From the NCBI GenBank assembly GCA_039621445.1, contig CP154954.1:34631737-34695736 (forward strand): a DNA stretch of 64,000 bases, in the 5' to 3' direction. How positions within the stretch are numbered: the stretch's first letter is position 1; each line of letters opens with the position of its first letter. The notes beneath the pieces are model-generated. The model was not told where the DNA came from and did not search any database. It saw only the letters and a program-made list of their open reading frames with translations. The position numbers were made by a program, and so were the translations under genes. Origin of the DNA: Euglena gracilis (lineage: Eukaryota > Euglenida > Euglenophyceae > Euglenales). This document shows, piece after piece, positions 29,424-41,100 of this stretch.

Positions 29424-29564
29424 AATACATACATACATATACGTACATACATACATACATACATACATACATACATACATACATACATACATACATACAT
29501 ACATACATACATACATACATACATACATACATACATACATACATACATACATACATACATACAA
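29424..29564. repeat. (ACAT)n microsatellite
   Basis: About 140 bp of ACAT units, directly followed by the TIR-like end of the mariner element at 29566. Confidence 0.97.
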
Positions 29565-29565
29565 A

Positions 29566-30538
29566 CAGTGTGCCAAAAAAGTTTTTATACCCCTCAAACG
29601 AAAAAAATAAAAAATGATTTTTTATTTGGTTAAACGTATGCCTTGTGCCATGGGTTGGGGGGCCACAATGGGCAGAGCAAGGTGGCGCCTGCACCATATG
29701 CTGCACGCTCCTAAAGGCCGTTCAGTAGCGTGTGTGACCTCCTTTGGCCGCCAGCACGGCATGCATGCGGGCAGGCAGGCTTTTGTACAGTTTCAAAACG
29801 GAGACCTGGGGTATCCCCAGGAATGCTTGCCGTATGGCCTCCCAAAGGGAGGTTTTGTTGCTGTACGCCCGCTGACCCAGCCTGCTAACCACTTGCGGCC
29901 AGAGGTTTTCAGTCAGTCTTCTGGTGCACGTGGCAGTTGTTGGTGGTGGGCAGCCCGGGGGAGTGGGGGGGGGGCTGAGCGTATGCGCCAGACCTGACCG
30001 GAGCTACGGCAACAAAACTGCTGGAAATACGTCCCTTGAGCAGTTGTATTCACACACACACACGCGCGCGCACACACCCACACCCACACCCACACCCGCG
30101 CCCACACCCACACCCACACCCACACCCACACCCACACCCACACCCACACCCACACCCACACCCACACCCACACCCACACCCACAAACATGTGTAAAGCCG
30201 ATTTTAGGAAAAGAATGCCCGTGCAGGTCGGAGCCCCTCTCCACGACCACATTTCCCGGGCCAAATTGGCCAAATCCTGCCTTTGACCAAATATCCCTAA
30301 TGACCAAACTGGCCAATCCCCCCCCTACCCTGCCCTAGGCAGGGTTCAGCCAGAAGACTGCATTCAATAACGTTCAGGTCAGGTGAGTTTGGTGGCCAGG
30401 CCCCGTTGTTGAACAACCTGACACCCTTATCGTTCAGCCAGTCCTGTGTCGACCTGCTTTTGTGCACCGGTGCCCCATCTTGTTGGAATTGGTATTTGCT
30501 CGCCCTGAAGAGCAGAATTTGAAATCTACCGGCAAACA
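29566..30538 (-). mobile_element. Tc1/mariner-type transposon fragment, left copy
   Basis: It starts with the terminus CAGTGTGCCAAAAAAGTTTT after a TA-containing microsatellite. On the minus strand it encodes the C-terminal half of an IS630-Tc1-mariner transposase. FQQDGAPVHKSRSTQ holds the second catalytic Asp; NSPDLNVIE, 37 residues later, holds the Glu (a DD37E spacing). The C-terminus SLPARMHAVLAAKGGHTRY and a stop lie at about 29727-29840. The ORF is split at NVIE-C-SLL by about 400 bp containing a (CACACC)n run; the insert ends share CAGTCTTCTGG / CCAGAAGACTG. It is broken and cannot encode active transposase. Upstream, 30540-30700 carries the first catalytic region (SMVWAAINGKGRIAF) in a shifted frame. 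Confidence 0.85.
30050..30184. repeat. (CACACC)n microsatellite inside the left mariner arm
   Basis: Hexanucleotide run, mirrored as (GTGTGG)n at 31216-31306 in the right arm. Confidence 0.95.
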
Positions 30539-30539
30539 G

Positions 30540-30777
30540 GATGGGCACACCGAGGATTGATGAAATGGAGGGAGTCGCTCAAAATTCCTTGAAAAGCTGC
30601 AGAATCCACTGTTTCTGGACACCTCCTAAATGCAATCCTCCCCTTTCCGTTGATAGCAGCCCACACCATAGATCCATTTAGTGACCCCTGGGGGGGGGGG
30701 ACTTTTTCCGGGGCCCAAACCCACCCACCTACTTTTTTTTTGAAAACCCAGCCACCCACGAGGGAGGAGTCACACAA
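30540..30777 (-). pseudogene. Mariner transposase N-terminal catalytic fragment
   Basis: In the spacer of the palindrome the minus strand reads GSMVWAAINGKGRIAFRRCP and then SAAFQGILSDSLHF, typical of the first part of a Tc1/mariner DDE domain. A frame change near 30550 separates it from the following catalytic segment. The helix-turn-helix DNA-binding region is not present. Confidence 0.65.
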
Positions 30778-30859
30778 ATGTTAAATGAATCTATGGCTCA
30801 GATCATGACACTTTGGACGATCCCAACGGATGGGACAGTGTATTGGGCAGCTAAACGAT

Positions 30860-31682
30860 TGTTTGCCGGTAGATTTCAAATTCTGCTCTTCAGGGCGAGC
30901 AAATACCAATTCCAACAAGATGGGACACCGGTGCACAAAAGCAGGTCGACACAGGACTGGCTGAACGATAAGGGTGTCAGGTTGTTCAACAACGGGGCCT
31001 GGCCACCAAACTCACCTGACCTGAACGTTATTGAATGCAGTCTTCTGGCTGAACCCTGCCTAGGGCAGGGTAGGGGGGGGATTGGCCAGTTTGGTCATTA
31101 GGGATATTTGGTCAAAGGCAGGATTTGGCCAATTTGGCCCGGGAAATGTGGTCGTGGAGAGGGGCTCCGACCTGCACGGACATTCTTTTCCTAAAATCGG
31201 CTTTATACATGTTTGTGGGTGTGGGTGTGGGTGTGGGTGTGGGTGTGGGTGTGGGTGTGGGTGTGGGTGTGGGTGTGGGTGTGGGTGTGGGTGTGTGTGT
31301 GTGTGTGAATACAACTGCTCAAGGGACGTATTTCCAGCAGTTTTGTTGCTGTAGCTCCGGTCAGGTCTGGCTCATACGCTCAGCCCCCCCCCCCACTCCC
31401 CCGGGCTGCCCACCACCAACAACTGCCACGTGCACCAGAAGACTGACTGAAAACCTCTGGCCGCAAGTGGTTAGCATTCTGGGTCAGCGGGCGTACAGCA
31501 ACAAAACCTCTTTGGGAGGCCATAAGGCAAGCATCCCTGGGGATACCCCAGGTCTCCGTTTTGAAACTGTACAAAAGCCTGCCTGCCCGCATGCATGCCG
31601 TGCTGGCGGCCAAAGGAGGTCACACACGCTACTGAACAGCCTTTAGGAGCGTGCAGCATATGGTGCAGGCGCCACCTTGCTC
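30860..31682 (+). mobile_element. Tc1/mariner-type transposon fragment, right copy (inverted)
   Basis: The reverse complement of 29674-30538 apart from a shorter microsatellite and a few substitutions. It encodes the same FQQDGTPVHKSR and NSPDLNVIE motifs on the plus strand, with the same internal insertion. It ends abruptly at 31682 in a (TATG)n run, short of the transposon terminus. Confidence 0.85.
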
Positions 31683-31683
31683 T

Positions 31684-31823
31684 ATGTATGTATGTATGTA
31701 TGTATGTATGTATGTATGTATGTATGTATGTATGTATGTATGTATGTATGTATGTATGTATGTATGTATGTATGTATGTATGTATGTATGTATGTATGTA
31801 TGCATGCATGTATGCATGTATGT
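31684..31823. repeat. (TATG)n microsatellite
   Basis: About 140 bp of TATG units ending in TGCATG variants. Confidence 0.97.
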
Positions 31824-31824
31824 A

Positions 31825-31950
31825 CAGTGTGCCAAAAAAGTTTCTATACCCTAAAGCCAAAAAAAAATTTATACCCCTCAAACGAAAAAAAATAAAAAAT
31901 GATTTTTTCTTTGGTTAAACGTATGCCTTGTGCCATGGGTTGGGGGGCCA
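31825..31950 (+). mobile_element. Solo mariner end
   Basis: CAGTGTGCCAAAAAAGTTTC and the following ~120 bp repeat 29566-29670 in direct orientation, ending at TTGGGGGGCCAC, where a (CATA)n run begins. An internal duplication (TATACCC..AAAAAA) is present. Confidence 0.8.
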
Positions 31951-31956
31951 CGATCA

Positions 31957-32250
31957 TACATACATACATACATACATACATACATACATACATACGTACA
32001 TACATACATACATACATACATACATACATACATGCGTACATACATACATACATACATACATACATACATACATACATACATACATACATACATACATACA
32101 TACATACATACATACATACATACATACATACATACATACATACATACATACATACATACATACATACATACATACACACATATATGCATGCATATGTGTA
32201 TATATATGTATGTATATCATCCGTGTGTGTGTGGTGTGTGGTGTGTGTGT

Positions 32251-32284
<34 letters not shown>
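31957..32284. repeat. (ACAT)n then (GT)n microsatellite
   Basis: ACAT units to about 32175, a TATATG transition, then GT/GTGTGG to 32284. Confidence 0.95.
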
Positions 32285-32904
32285 CTGTATTCAAATCTCA
32301 CCATCTTGTGTGGTGAAACGGGGTTATCTCAAGGAAAGGCGGGGTCCCATCAGCCTGTTAGAAAAAGGTGCTGGCGGAAAAGGTGTTGGCTGCACACCCA
32401 AGGGGTGGATCCAGGGAGAGGGGTCTGGCTGGCTTGCAGCTGGACCTGGCGGGTGGCCGAAAAATGGCAAAAAGTCCAATCCACCTGGGTTGTTGAGACT
32501 TAGCCAAAAGGGGGGTTTTGGGGGTCTTCACCTCGATAAATTAAGGTGAAGACCCCAAAAAACCCCCTCAAAAAAAGCCATTTTTAGCCCCCTTTTTTCG
32601 GTCCGCCTCTCCCGGGGTCCGCTAAAATAAAGTTGCCTGCACCCTGGCTGGGAACTGCTGGCTGGCTGGCTGGCTGGATGCCCCGCCCCCCGGGGATATG
32701 GTCCCTCCGGCTTAAGAAAACCCCTGGCCCCAATCTTCAAAAAATTTGGGTGCCTTGCACCAGAATCTTCAGCACCTGACTGTGTTGAGCTGGTTTCAAC
32801 TTTATTTCAGCATATCTCGGGGGGGGGGGGCAGCCCGCCTGGGAGCTGCTGGCTGGGGGGAAAAATGCTGGGGGTCCCCTTCGGCTTAAGAAAATTCCTG
32901 CGGC

Positions 32905-32990
32905 TAGCCCCACAAACATAAGCAACCCTTGGCCAATCATCAGCATCCCAAACACCACAATGGAAACAACCACAACCGGCATCATCACTC
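32905..32990 (-). CDS. Candidate membrane exon (possible last span of the MFS gene)
   Basis: The minus strand reads MMPVVVVSIVVFGMLMIGQG and then LLMFVGLAAGIFL, a long hydrophobic segment in the position expected for a twelfth span. The acceptor side is a G-run and phases with the exon at 35115 do not match, so at least one further exon or an unusual junction is needed. Confidence 0.4.
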
Positions 32991-33199
32991 GGTTGTAACC
33001 CCCCCCAAATAAGACCCAACCCCCCTGACGATTTTCAGCAAAAATCTGACCGCCCTCAAAAAATAAGACCCCCCCCCCTGGAGTTTTCGGGAATAATCTA
33101 CAACGTAGACCAGGTTTTCAGTAGTGCTGAGCTCTTAATGGGACTTGCACGTAATGGACGGCCGTAAAGACGAGCATTGCAAAATTCGCATTATTTGTG

Positions 33200-34580
33200 A
33201 CTTACAAACAGGTTTTCCGGGTCCGGGAGGCCGAAAAAACATCGTTTCGGACAAGAAAATTTTTCAATTTCTTTCGACTTTCCAAAAACGGGGTGCTGGG
33301 GGGGTTCAAAAAACGCTCATTTTCGGCTCAAAAACAGGTTTTCCGGGTCTGAGAGGCCAAGAAACATCGTTCTGGGCAATTTTTTTTCGATTTTTTCCAA
33401 AGTCCATGGGTTTTGGGCCAAAAATGGGGGGGGGGTCGAAAAACACTCATTTTTGGTTTAAAAACAGCTTTTCCGGGTCCAGGAGGCCAACAAAAACATC
33501 GTTTCAGACAAAAATGTTTTCGATATTTTTCCGACCTTTTTAACCCAAAAATGGCCAAAAAAACGGCCAAGTCAAAACAGGCCAAAACTGTACAAAGTGG
33601 CCAAAATCGGGCGAAAAATGGCCGCAACTCGGGCTAGGTGGAGAGTTGTGGGGAAATCAAAATGCTGTTAGATAGGGCATTTTAAGGGCTTCAATTTAGG
33701 TCACCGGACATTTCCTTTGACTCCCCACCATATTTGAGAAATTTTAGGGAAAAAATGCTTTTTTGACCCAAAACAGGGCCAAAAACAGCTGAGTCGCAAG
33801 CCTGCCGCGCTGTTTTGGGCCGTAAATCGGCCATATTTTGGGCGAGGCAGGGAGCTGCGGGGAAATCAAATACTGTTAGATAGGGCATTCCAAGGGATTC
33901 AATTTAGGTCTCTGGGCATTTCCTTTGATTTTGCTTCATTTCCGAGATATTTTGAAAACATCGATTTTTTGGCCCCAAAAAGAGCCCAAAATGGCCCGCC
34001 CCAGAATTGGCCAAAACTGGCCAAAAAATGACCGTAACTCGGGCTACAGGAAGAGTTGGGGGAAAAATAATGCGTGGTTGGATAGGGCATTCCAAGGGCT
34101 TCATTTTTGCTCTCCGGACATTTTATTTGATTTTGCTTCGCTGTGGAGATATTTTGGAAAAAATATTTTTGAGTAAAAATGGTCCAATAAACACCCCAAA
34201 ATGGCTGTTTTGGGCCGCAAAAGTGCGCCGGAACATGGGCCAGGCGTGCCGGCGGCCAAAATGGCGAATGGGGGGCGATAGAGGGCCTCCAGGGGTACAT
34301 TTCGCCAGAACGACATTTCCGGAGATAATATCCGTTTTGTCGAGATATTTTCGAAAAATCGAATTTTTGACCGATTTTTGGACCCCGGCGAAATGGCAGA
34401 GTTGGAAGAGGGGGGGGGCGGGCCAATCCAACCCAGTTTGGACCCCTTCGCGCGTGAATAACTCGGGCCTGGCGGGGAGTTGGGGGTCAAACGGGGGTGA
34501 TTCGGAAACTAGAAATCCGGTCGCTCGCGGCTGAAAAAAAAATCCGGGAAGGAACGGAGCCGAGGTCATGGTGATAATCC
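33200..34580. repeat. Degenerate tandem array of about 200-bp units
   Basis: Units share, in order: ACTCGGGCTA.., GGGGAAATCAAA, GTTAGATAGGGCATT, AAGGG.TTCAATTTAGGTC, GGACATTTCCTTTGA and GAGATATTTTG. Successive TAGGGCATT words lie near 33673, 33880 and 34084, about 205 bp apart. The left part (33210-33500) repeats GGTTTTCCGGGTC..GAGGCC three times at about 130-bp spacing. A reverse-oriented partial unit is at 740-1030. No protein is supported on either strand. Confidence 0.7.
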
Positions 34581-34869
34581 GCGGTTTTCACGGTCTACCA
34601 AGGGCGGGGGGGGGGGTGAGGGGTCAACCCCCCCTTTCCCCCAGTGGTAAGCTTCGCTATTACCCATAAAGGGATAAGAGCTCAGCGACCCCCCCTAAAA
34701 GATGCTCCCAAATGGGTTATTTTTGAAGTTTTTCGATTTTTGTCCATGTTGCATGTGTCGAAATTGCCTTTTTTTTAAATTTTGCTCATTGCCAAAAATG
34801 GCCCTATTTTGGCCCTGTTTTTGGACCCTTCTGTGGGGAGGCCTTCTTCGGTTGAATTTTTCAAAACTC

Positions 34870-35021
<152 letters not shown>

Positions 35022-35114
35022 ACTCCCCCCCAAATAAGACCCCCCCTTGAAATTTTCAGCAACGAGCCAAAAGGCAGACCTGGGGTCTTAGTTGGGGGGG
35101 GGGTTAGTCAACAC

Positions 35115-38100
35115 CCCAGGCGGTGGGTGGCCCTGATCGGCGTCTGGACCGCTGACATGAGGAGGACGAGGGCGTGGGCGAAGGCGGAGTTGCTGCGGTC
35201 CCCCTGAGCTGGAAGGGGGGTGCTGGGTGGGGAGGTCGAGGTCCAACAGAGCAGAAAAGGGGCCAGTCTGTTTTGGCCAAGATTTGGTCCTTCAAACAAT
35301 GTCGTCCGGCAACCCTTGCGCCAGGCAGAAGGCATTGGCTGCGAGGCATTCCTTAAAGTAATGGGCAATCAGAGAGGAAACAATGGGGGACGTTTGGAGG
35401 GTATACGGGAGGCTGGCCAGCCGGAGAAAGGTTCCGGGGTGTGGCCCGGCCGACTGCTGGGGGGGGGATGGCTGCCGGAGTGCTTTTTTTTGCATCCAGA
35501 ACTGCCGCTGAAAGCAAGCCTCAAACCTGTAAGTTTTAACCATTTTGAGCCTCCAAGTATACACCCCCCCCAGCCTGGGACTTCAGCACACAAATAGTAT
35601 ACCTCTGTTCCACACTCCTGCGAAGGAAATCACATAAAGCAGGAACTTGGGGCCCATCTGAAAGACACAATCCACACACCTAGCCACATCTCAACAGACA
35701 AATGGGGTGGCGCCGTCGACCATCTCTCAACAATCCCTCCACTCAGAAGAGTGGAGGTGCAGAAGCCAATGATGGCCTGCCCAAACCAGAAGACTGCGTT
35801 CTGAGGAAGAGCAACAAAAAGAGACATCCTCCACATTATTTCACCTGAATACATCATTTATGCTGCTAATATCATTTTTGCAGCTGTGGTTGTGTCTGCT
35901 TCAACTGGTGGGAAATGAGAGGGAACTTCGCCCTCGCTTTTATATAATGAAAACATTGCTTTGGTTCCCCTCTCATTGGACAACATATGATCATATGACG
36001 CACACATCGATGCATTCCTTTCAAGGATTCCAACCCAGACAGGAAAGAAGGACTGATAAATTCAATTATCTCTGCCTTGGGTGGAATGTGTTAATCATGT
36101 GCTAATAATGCGCAACCTAAAAATGTGCAGTGCCCAAATAATTGTCTGAGGCGTTGCTGCCCAAAGCCACGTCATAAAGGAGGCCCTCGGCAAATTTATT
36201 GGGGACAGGGTGCGGTGTGTACACAAATGAAGAAAAAAAGAAAAATCATATCCGGGACCCAGTTCTGGGGGATACCCTGACGATTTCACTGTTACGCACC
36301 CCCACAAGAATTTGATCTGCTGATAACCTCACTATTGAAGCCAACCAACGATGGCAATTCCTCTGGCATGGAAATTTCCGGGGGGGGGGGGCATGCACAT
36401 ACACCCAGACAAGGTTGGGTTTTGTTTTTGTATTTTTTGGGGGGGTCCCAAAGTCGGCCCAAAATTTTTTTTGGGGGGGGGTACCCAAAAATCAAAATTT
36501 TGGGTCTGCATTTTGGGTCTGCATTGACGATGAGAGAAAACCACGGGAAACAATGGTCGACATCCGCAAAATCACAAAGGGGCTGTCGCTCAGAGTTGTC
36601 CTGAACGCCTGCTTGAAACGCTTTCTGGCGTTTTTTTTTTCTTCCAATGGTCAGACCTTCCCCCACCCAGTTAGTCCAGTTAGTTTAGTTAGTACAATTT
36701 TGGATCCTGAATTTTTTTGGGGCCACAAGGCCTCTCAAAATGCCCCAAAATTTAATTTTCTTTTCGAGACATGTAACCCCCCCAAATAATACCCCTCCGG
36801 GGTATTATTTTTTCGCCCGAAGTCCCGGCCCGAGGGGGGGGGGTATTATTTGAGGGGGTATTATTTCCCAAAATTGTTCGAAATTTTCGGAAGTTCCGTA
36901 GGAGCAAAAATAGCTCCAAAACCCCCCTTTGGGGTCACTTTTTTGTACTTTCTCATGAAATTTAACATTTTTGGAGGGCAGATGATCCAGAAAAATCGAT
37001 GTTTTTCGCAAATTGTTGTCAGAGATTGTGATTTTTACCTACAATTTCAGGTCAAAAATCCGAAACCGGGGGGGGGGTATTAATTCGGTGGCCGAAGTCG
37101 GGCCCCGAGGGGGGGGTATTATTTGGGGGCGGGGTATTATTTGGGGGGGGGGAGGTAGAACAATGATCACACCCCCCTGCCCCCCCCCCAATCAGAGGCC
37201 ACAATTCTGGAGGGCATGATTTTCCCTCTGAAAATAATGGTCTGGATTCCAACGATCACCCCTTAGCAGTATCCACAATTTTGTTGTACCATTCCGCCCC
37301 TCCCCCCCAGTGTATAAACACCGGTCTTGTATGAGCACTGCCCCCCCGGTGCGCTTCCATCCTTTTGGACGTGTTGGACAGGAAATCCTGCTTTGCACGC
37401 GGGGGGTCGGTGATTCGATTCCGGCTGCAGCCCCAGGGATTATTTAAGGCCGCACCCCCGGCGGGGGGGGGTTGGGGTGGGTCCGGCCGGACACCCTTGG
37501 GGGGCCTAGAGGGAGGTGAGATATTCTTTTTGGCGCTGCAGGCGCAGAAAATTTTGAAAAAATCGCTTTTCTTGGCCAAAATCGGCCTTTTTTACGTGGT
37601 CAGGGGTTAGGGGTATAATTTTTCAAAGAAGGGGTCCCAAAAATACAAATTTTGGGTGTTTTTGGGGGTACCCAAAAACAAAAATTTTGGGGGACCCAAA
37701 ACCCAAAACCCAACCCAGAAATAACACAAAAGCAGATCTGTGCAAAAACACCTGGGTGGTCGACCAGCCGTATTCCGTGATGGTGATCGCCGGACCGGTG
37801 CATTCAACCACTGCTAAGATTGCAGCCAAGAGGCAGTTCACTGACAGGCTTCCTTGGCACCCGGAGGCAGTTGTAACAAATCCCTCGACCTCTCCTCTTC
37901 AACCAACAACCATAGCATTTTTAAACTCGTTTTTTATTTACGGCCAGAACCTTTCATTGGAGCTTACTTTGAGGTTTTAGGTGCTAAAAAAAAAGGTCTT
38001 TACACAGGCACAACTGCCCAACTTCGAACCCAGAAGGGAGGTGTTATGTATCGTTTTTAAACATCTGAATGGCGGATGCATTTGCGCACTTACACAGATG

Positions 38101-41100
38101 AATTATTTTGAGCTTTTCATTTGCTCAATTGTGCAAATGCACCATGGACATGCGCACAGTCGTCCATATTTTTTGGTGCATTTGCGTACTTGTGCAAGTA
38201 TTTCATTAAAAAAAAATCAACGGGGGGGTCAGCTCAGGGTTCCGCCATACCTGTATAAAATTGTTCTTGCAACATCCATGTTGATAAAGCAATTGGGCGG
38301 TCACCAAACACAGATGCTGGGTGTGTGGGGCCCATAGCCCCCCCCCCCCCCGGGGGTGAGCACTTCCTCAAAAGAAGCCTGCTGGGCATTCTGGTAGAAG
38401 AGCAATTGCCTTTGCAATCACCCAACAAAAATTGGGGTAAAATATGAAAAAAAGGAGGAATTGAATATGAAACTTGCCGTTGCATTATCCGAAACATGGC
38501 ACTGTGCAAAAAAGCAGATTTTCAAAATGTTGGATCATTGTACACGCTGCCGTGTGGTTGAGGCCCAATACATATCCCACCATTAATTAAAATTGGTCGA
38601 CTCTGACATTTCGTTTCCACCTTCGGTGCTTGTGGTGGATGTGAAAATGCACCACTACATGAGTTGACTTCAAAATCAACCGCAGGGTGCTGCAGGGCTT
38701 CAAAGGGGTGGACCTGTCACCCTACCTCCAGAACACCTGGCGCTCACAATTGCCACTCAAAAAAAATGCGGTGGACCAGACCAGGGTTTTCAGGCATATT
38801 TCATGCCTCGGGGGTGAGACCCAGGGGGAACAAAATTTTCGTTTTATTTTGCAGAAAAACACTAATTATGTGGCGGTTCTCTGGGTTCAACCCCGGAGAA
38901 ACGTGTCTCTCCATAAACACAGGTGCAACCAGAACCGCAAAAACCAAGACGAGGTGAAACGAGGTGAAAAGAGCGTCCATTTGCGCAAATGTGCAAGTCA
39001 ACCAAATGACAGCTTGAGTGTGAAAAGGACAGCCTAACGTTTGTCTCTCACCAAAAAGCCTGAGCCTACCAGGAAAAATACACAAAAATTAACATAATGA
39101 AAAAAAAACAGCTAAAACGACAAAAAAGGGGAATCTGCATCTCATGTTTTTAGTGCATTCGTTTGCGCTGGACACCACAAAAGAAACAACGGAATGTCAA
39201 TGCAGATTGGTGAAGTCCCGTTGTGCCTGCAGGCTGAAGAGGGCCTGGCCACCACCATTTGGAGACCAATGATGGCCCATAGCCCTGAGTGAGGCGAGGG
39301 CACCATCGCTGCTGCACCCGAAGCACAGTGCCGCCGATGGCAGCTGAAGCGAAGCTAAAAGCGGCCATTGGGGAAGCGAATGGAGCGAAGGGGGGAGGGG
39401 ATCACACCGGCCGGGGTCTTCCGGCGGACGTCGGCCCCGCGCTCCGGCCGGCCTGGCCAGTTCAGGACCGCCATGGCACTGCCCCGACGGACCTTTCCCC
39501 CGCCCTGGCCCCGATCGGGACGCCCCCCCGCCGAACACTTGGCAGGGGAGCTTTGGCTGGTCTGTGTCGAAACGATGGCATTCCCTCCTTCCGCCCGGGG
39601 GGGGGGGTTCGAAAAGCTCCGTGCCCGAAGCAGCACAGCAGGAGGGCAGCGGCGATGACGGCGGGCAGCAGCCATTGCACCTGAGCGCAGGTCATTCGAG
39701 ACGCGATGTTGCTGGCCGGTGCGCTGTTCAGGTCACCCCCCCCCCCCGAGGCTTGGAACGCGGGGTGGGTGGAGAGAACTGATGCGGAATTGTCCGGGGG
39801 AGAAAATGGGAAATGGATTCAGGCTTCTAACCCTGGGGGGGTGCCCTGGGGGGTGGGGGTCCCTTGTGCTATGGCATAGCAGGCACCCCCCCCCCGGGGG
39901 GGGGGGGGGGCGGGTTTGGACCCCGCCGACCAAGCCATTTTCCCCCTTGAAAATGGTCATTTCTTGGGCCCCGGTGCCTTCGTTGTCGGGGGGGGGGGGT
40001 GCTATAGCACTACCCACCCCAAAACCTGATCCCCCCTGGGTGTCGAAAATGCCCCATCCCCCTGCCTGCCATGCACCCATGGGGTGCGTACTTCCTTAAA
40101 AAGAAGCCTGTCTTGGAAGGAAGAGGTGATCCGGCACATAATTTCGCATGGTAATGGGTGGGCACCCCACCCACTGTTTTCTTTTTCAAAAAACCAACCC
40201 ACACAAGCCCCCCCCCCCCCAGGGGTCGACCACCCACCCCCCCAAAACCCACCCGAAAATCTGAAAACCCTTGAAAAAAATTTCAGCCCAAACTTCTGCC
40301 AGGCCAGACTGACCCACATGGCGCACCCCTGGGGGGGGTCAACGGCCCCAACCTGACCTACCCACTCTCGACCCCCCCCCCCAGGGGGTCACGCAGGTGT
40401 TAAATAAATCCATGACCCGTGGGGGGGGGTCTACGTTTGGTCAACAAATCAAAAGCCTCGAGGGGCGTTGGATGATTTTGAATTGGGGGAAGGATTTAAC
40501 ATATGGGAGGGGTTGAACTGGGGGCAATGAGTAAATGGGAAAATGGGGGCAATGCAGGGTCAACCACACCTCCACTCCCTCGTACACTGTGACTGAAGTG
40601 TCGACAAGAGATGCCAGCCATGCAACACCAGGACCGGCAACATACCTGCAAAGTAGCACAATAATTCTGGAATTGGGCCAAACACAAAATCAGTACAATA
40701 AAAACAAGGCTCTTTACAACTATTTTCCACATTCAGGAGGTCAAAAAAATTTTGGGCACTTGAATCTTCAAGGTATCAACATCATAAAATATTTCAAGAA
40801 GCAAAATTATCTCATTCTCGGCCATTTTCGGCCATTTTAGGCCAAATTATCTTCAGGTGCTTGGTTGTGGCCAGAAAACTCTGAAGAAACTGAATTTGAA
40901 GCAACTTTTTTCGCTGGAAATAAAAATAGACGCAGGAGCTCATGTGTGTCAATGTAACACCAATGAAACACAACATGAGAAGCGCACGGCATGGATCACC
41001 CGAGGGTCTGGGCCTGGGACGCCAGCATGGTGGCGCGGGACAGCTCCCCCATGGACGCGGAGCAGCGGCGCACGGTGGCCAGCACCACCGGCCACGTCCC

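Noticed and set aside
29264-32200. CMYV/IHTY repeat proteins
   Set aside because: Translations of (ACAT)n and (TATG)n microsatellites.
33200-34580. Possible zinc-finger or other repeat-protein gene
   Set aside because: No frame stays open across units and none has a conserved residue pattern.
36126-36205. Alternative frame MTWLWAATPQTIIWALHIF as a membrane exon
   Set aside because: It has a usable donor (TTTTTAG|GTTGCG), but the other frame gives a glycosylatable luminal loop where the MFSD8 family has one and joins the next span in frame. Not fully excluded.
37370-37437. Functional tRNA-Ala gene
   Set aside because: Only the anticodon and T arms are recognisable; there is no D arm, acceptor pairing or A box, and it recurs inside a dispersed repeat.
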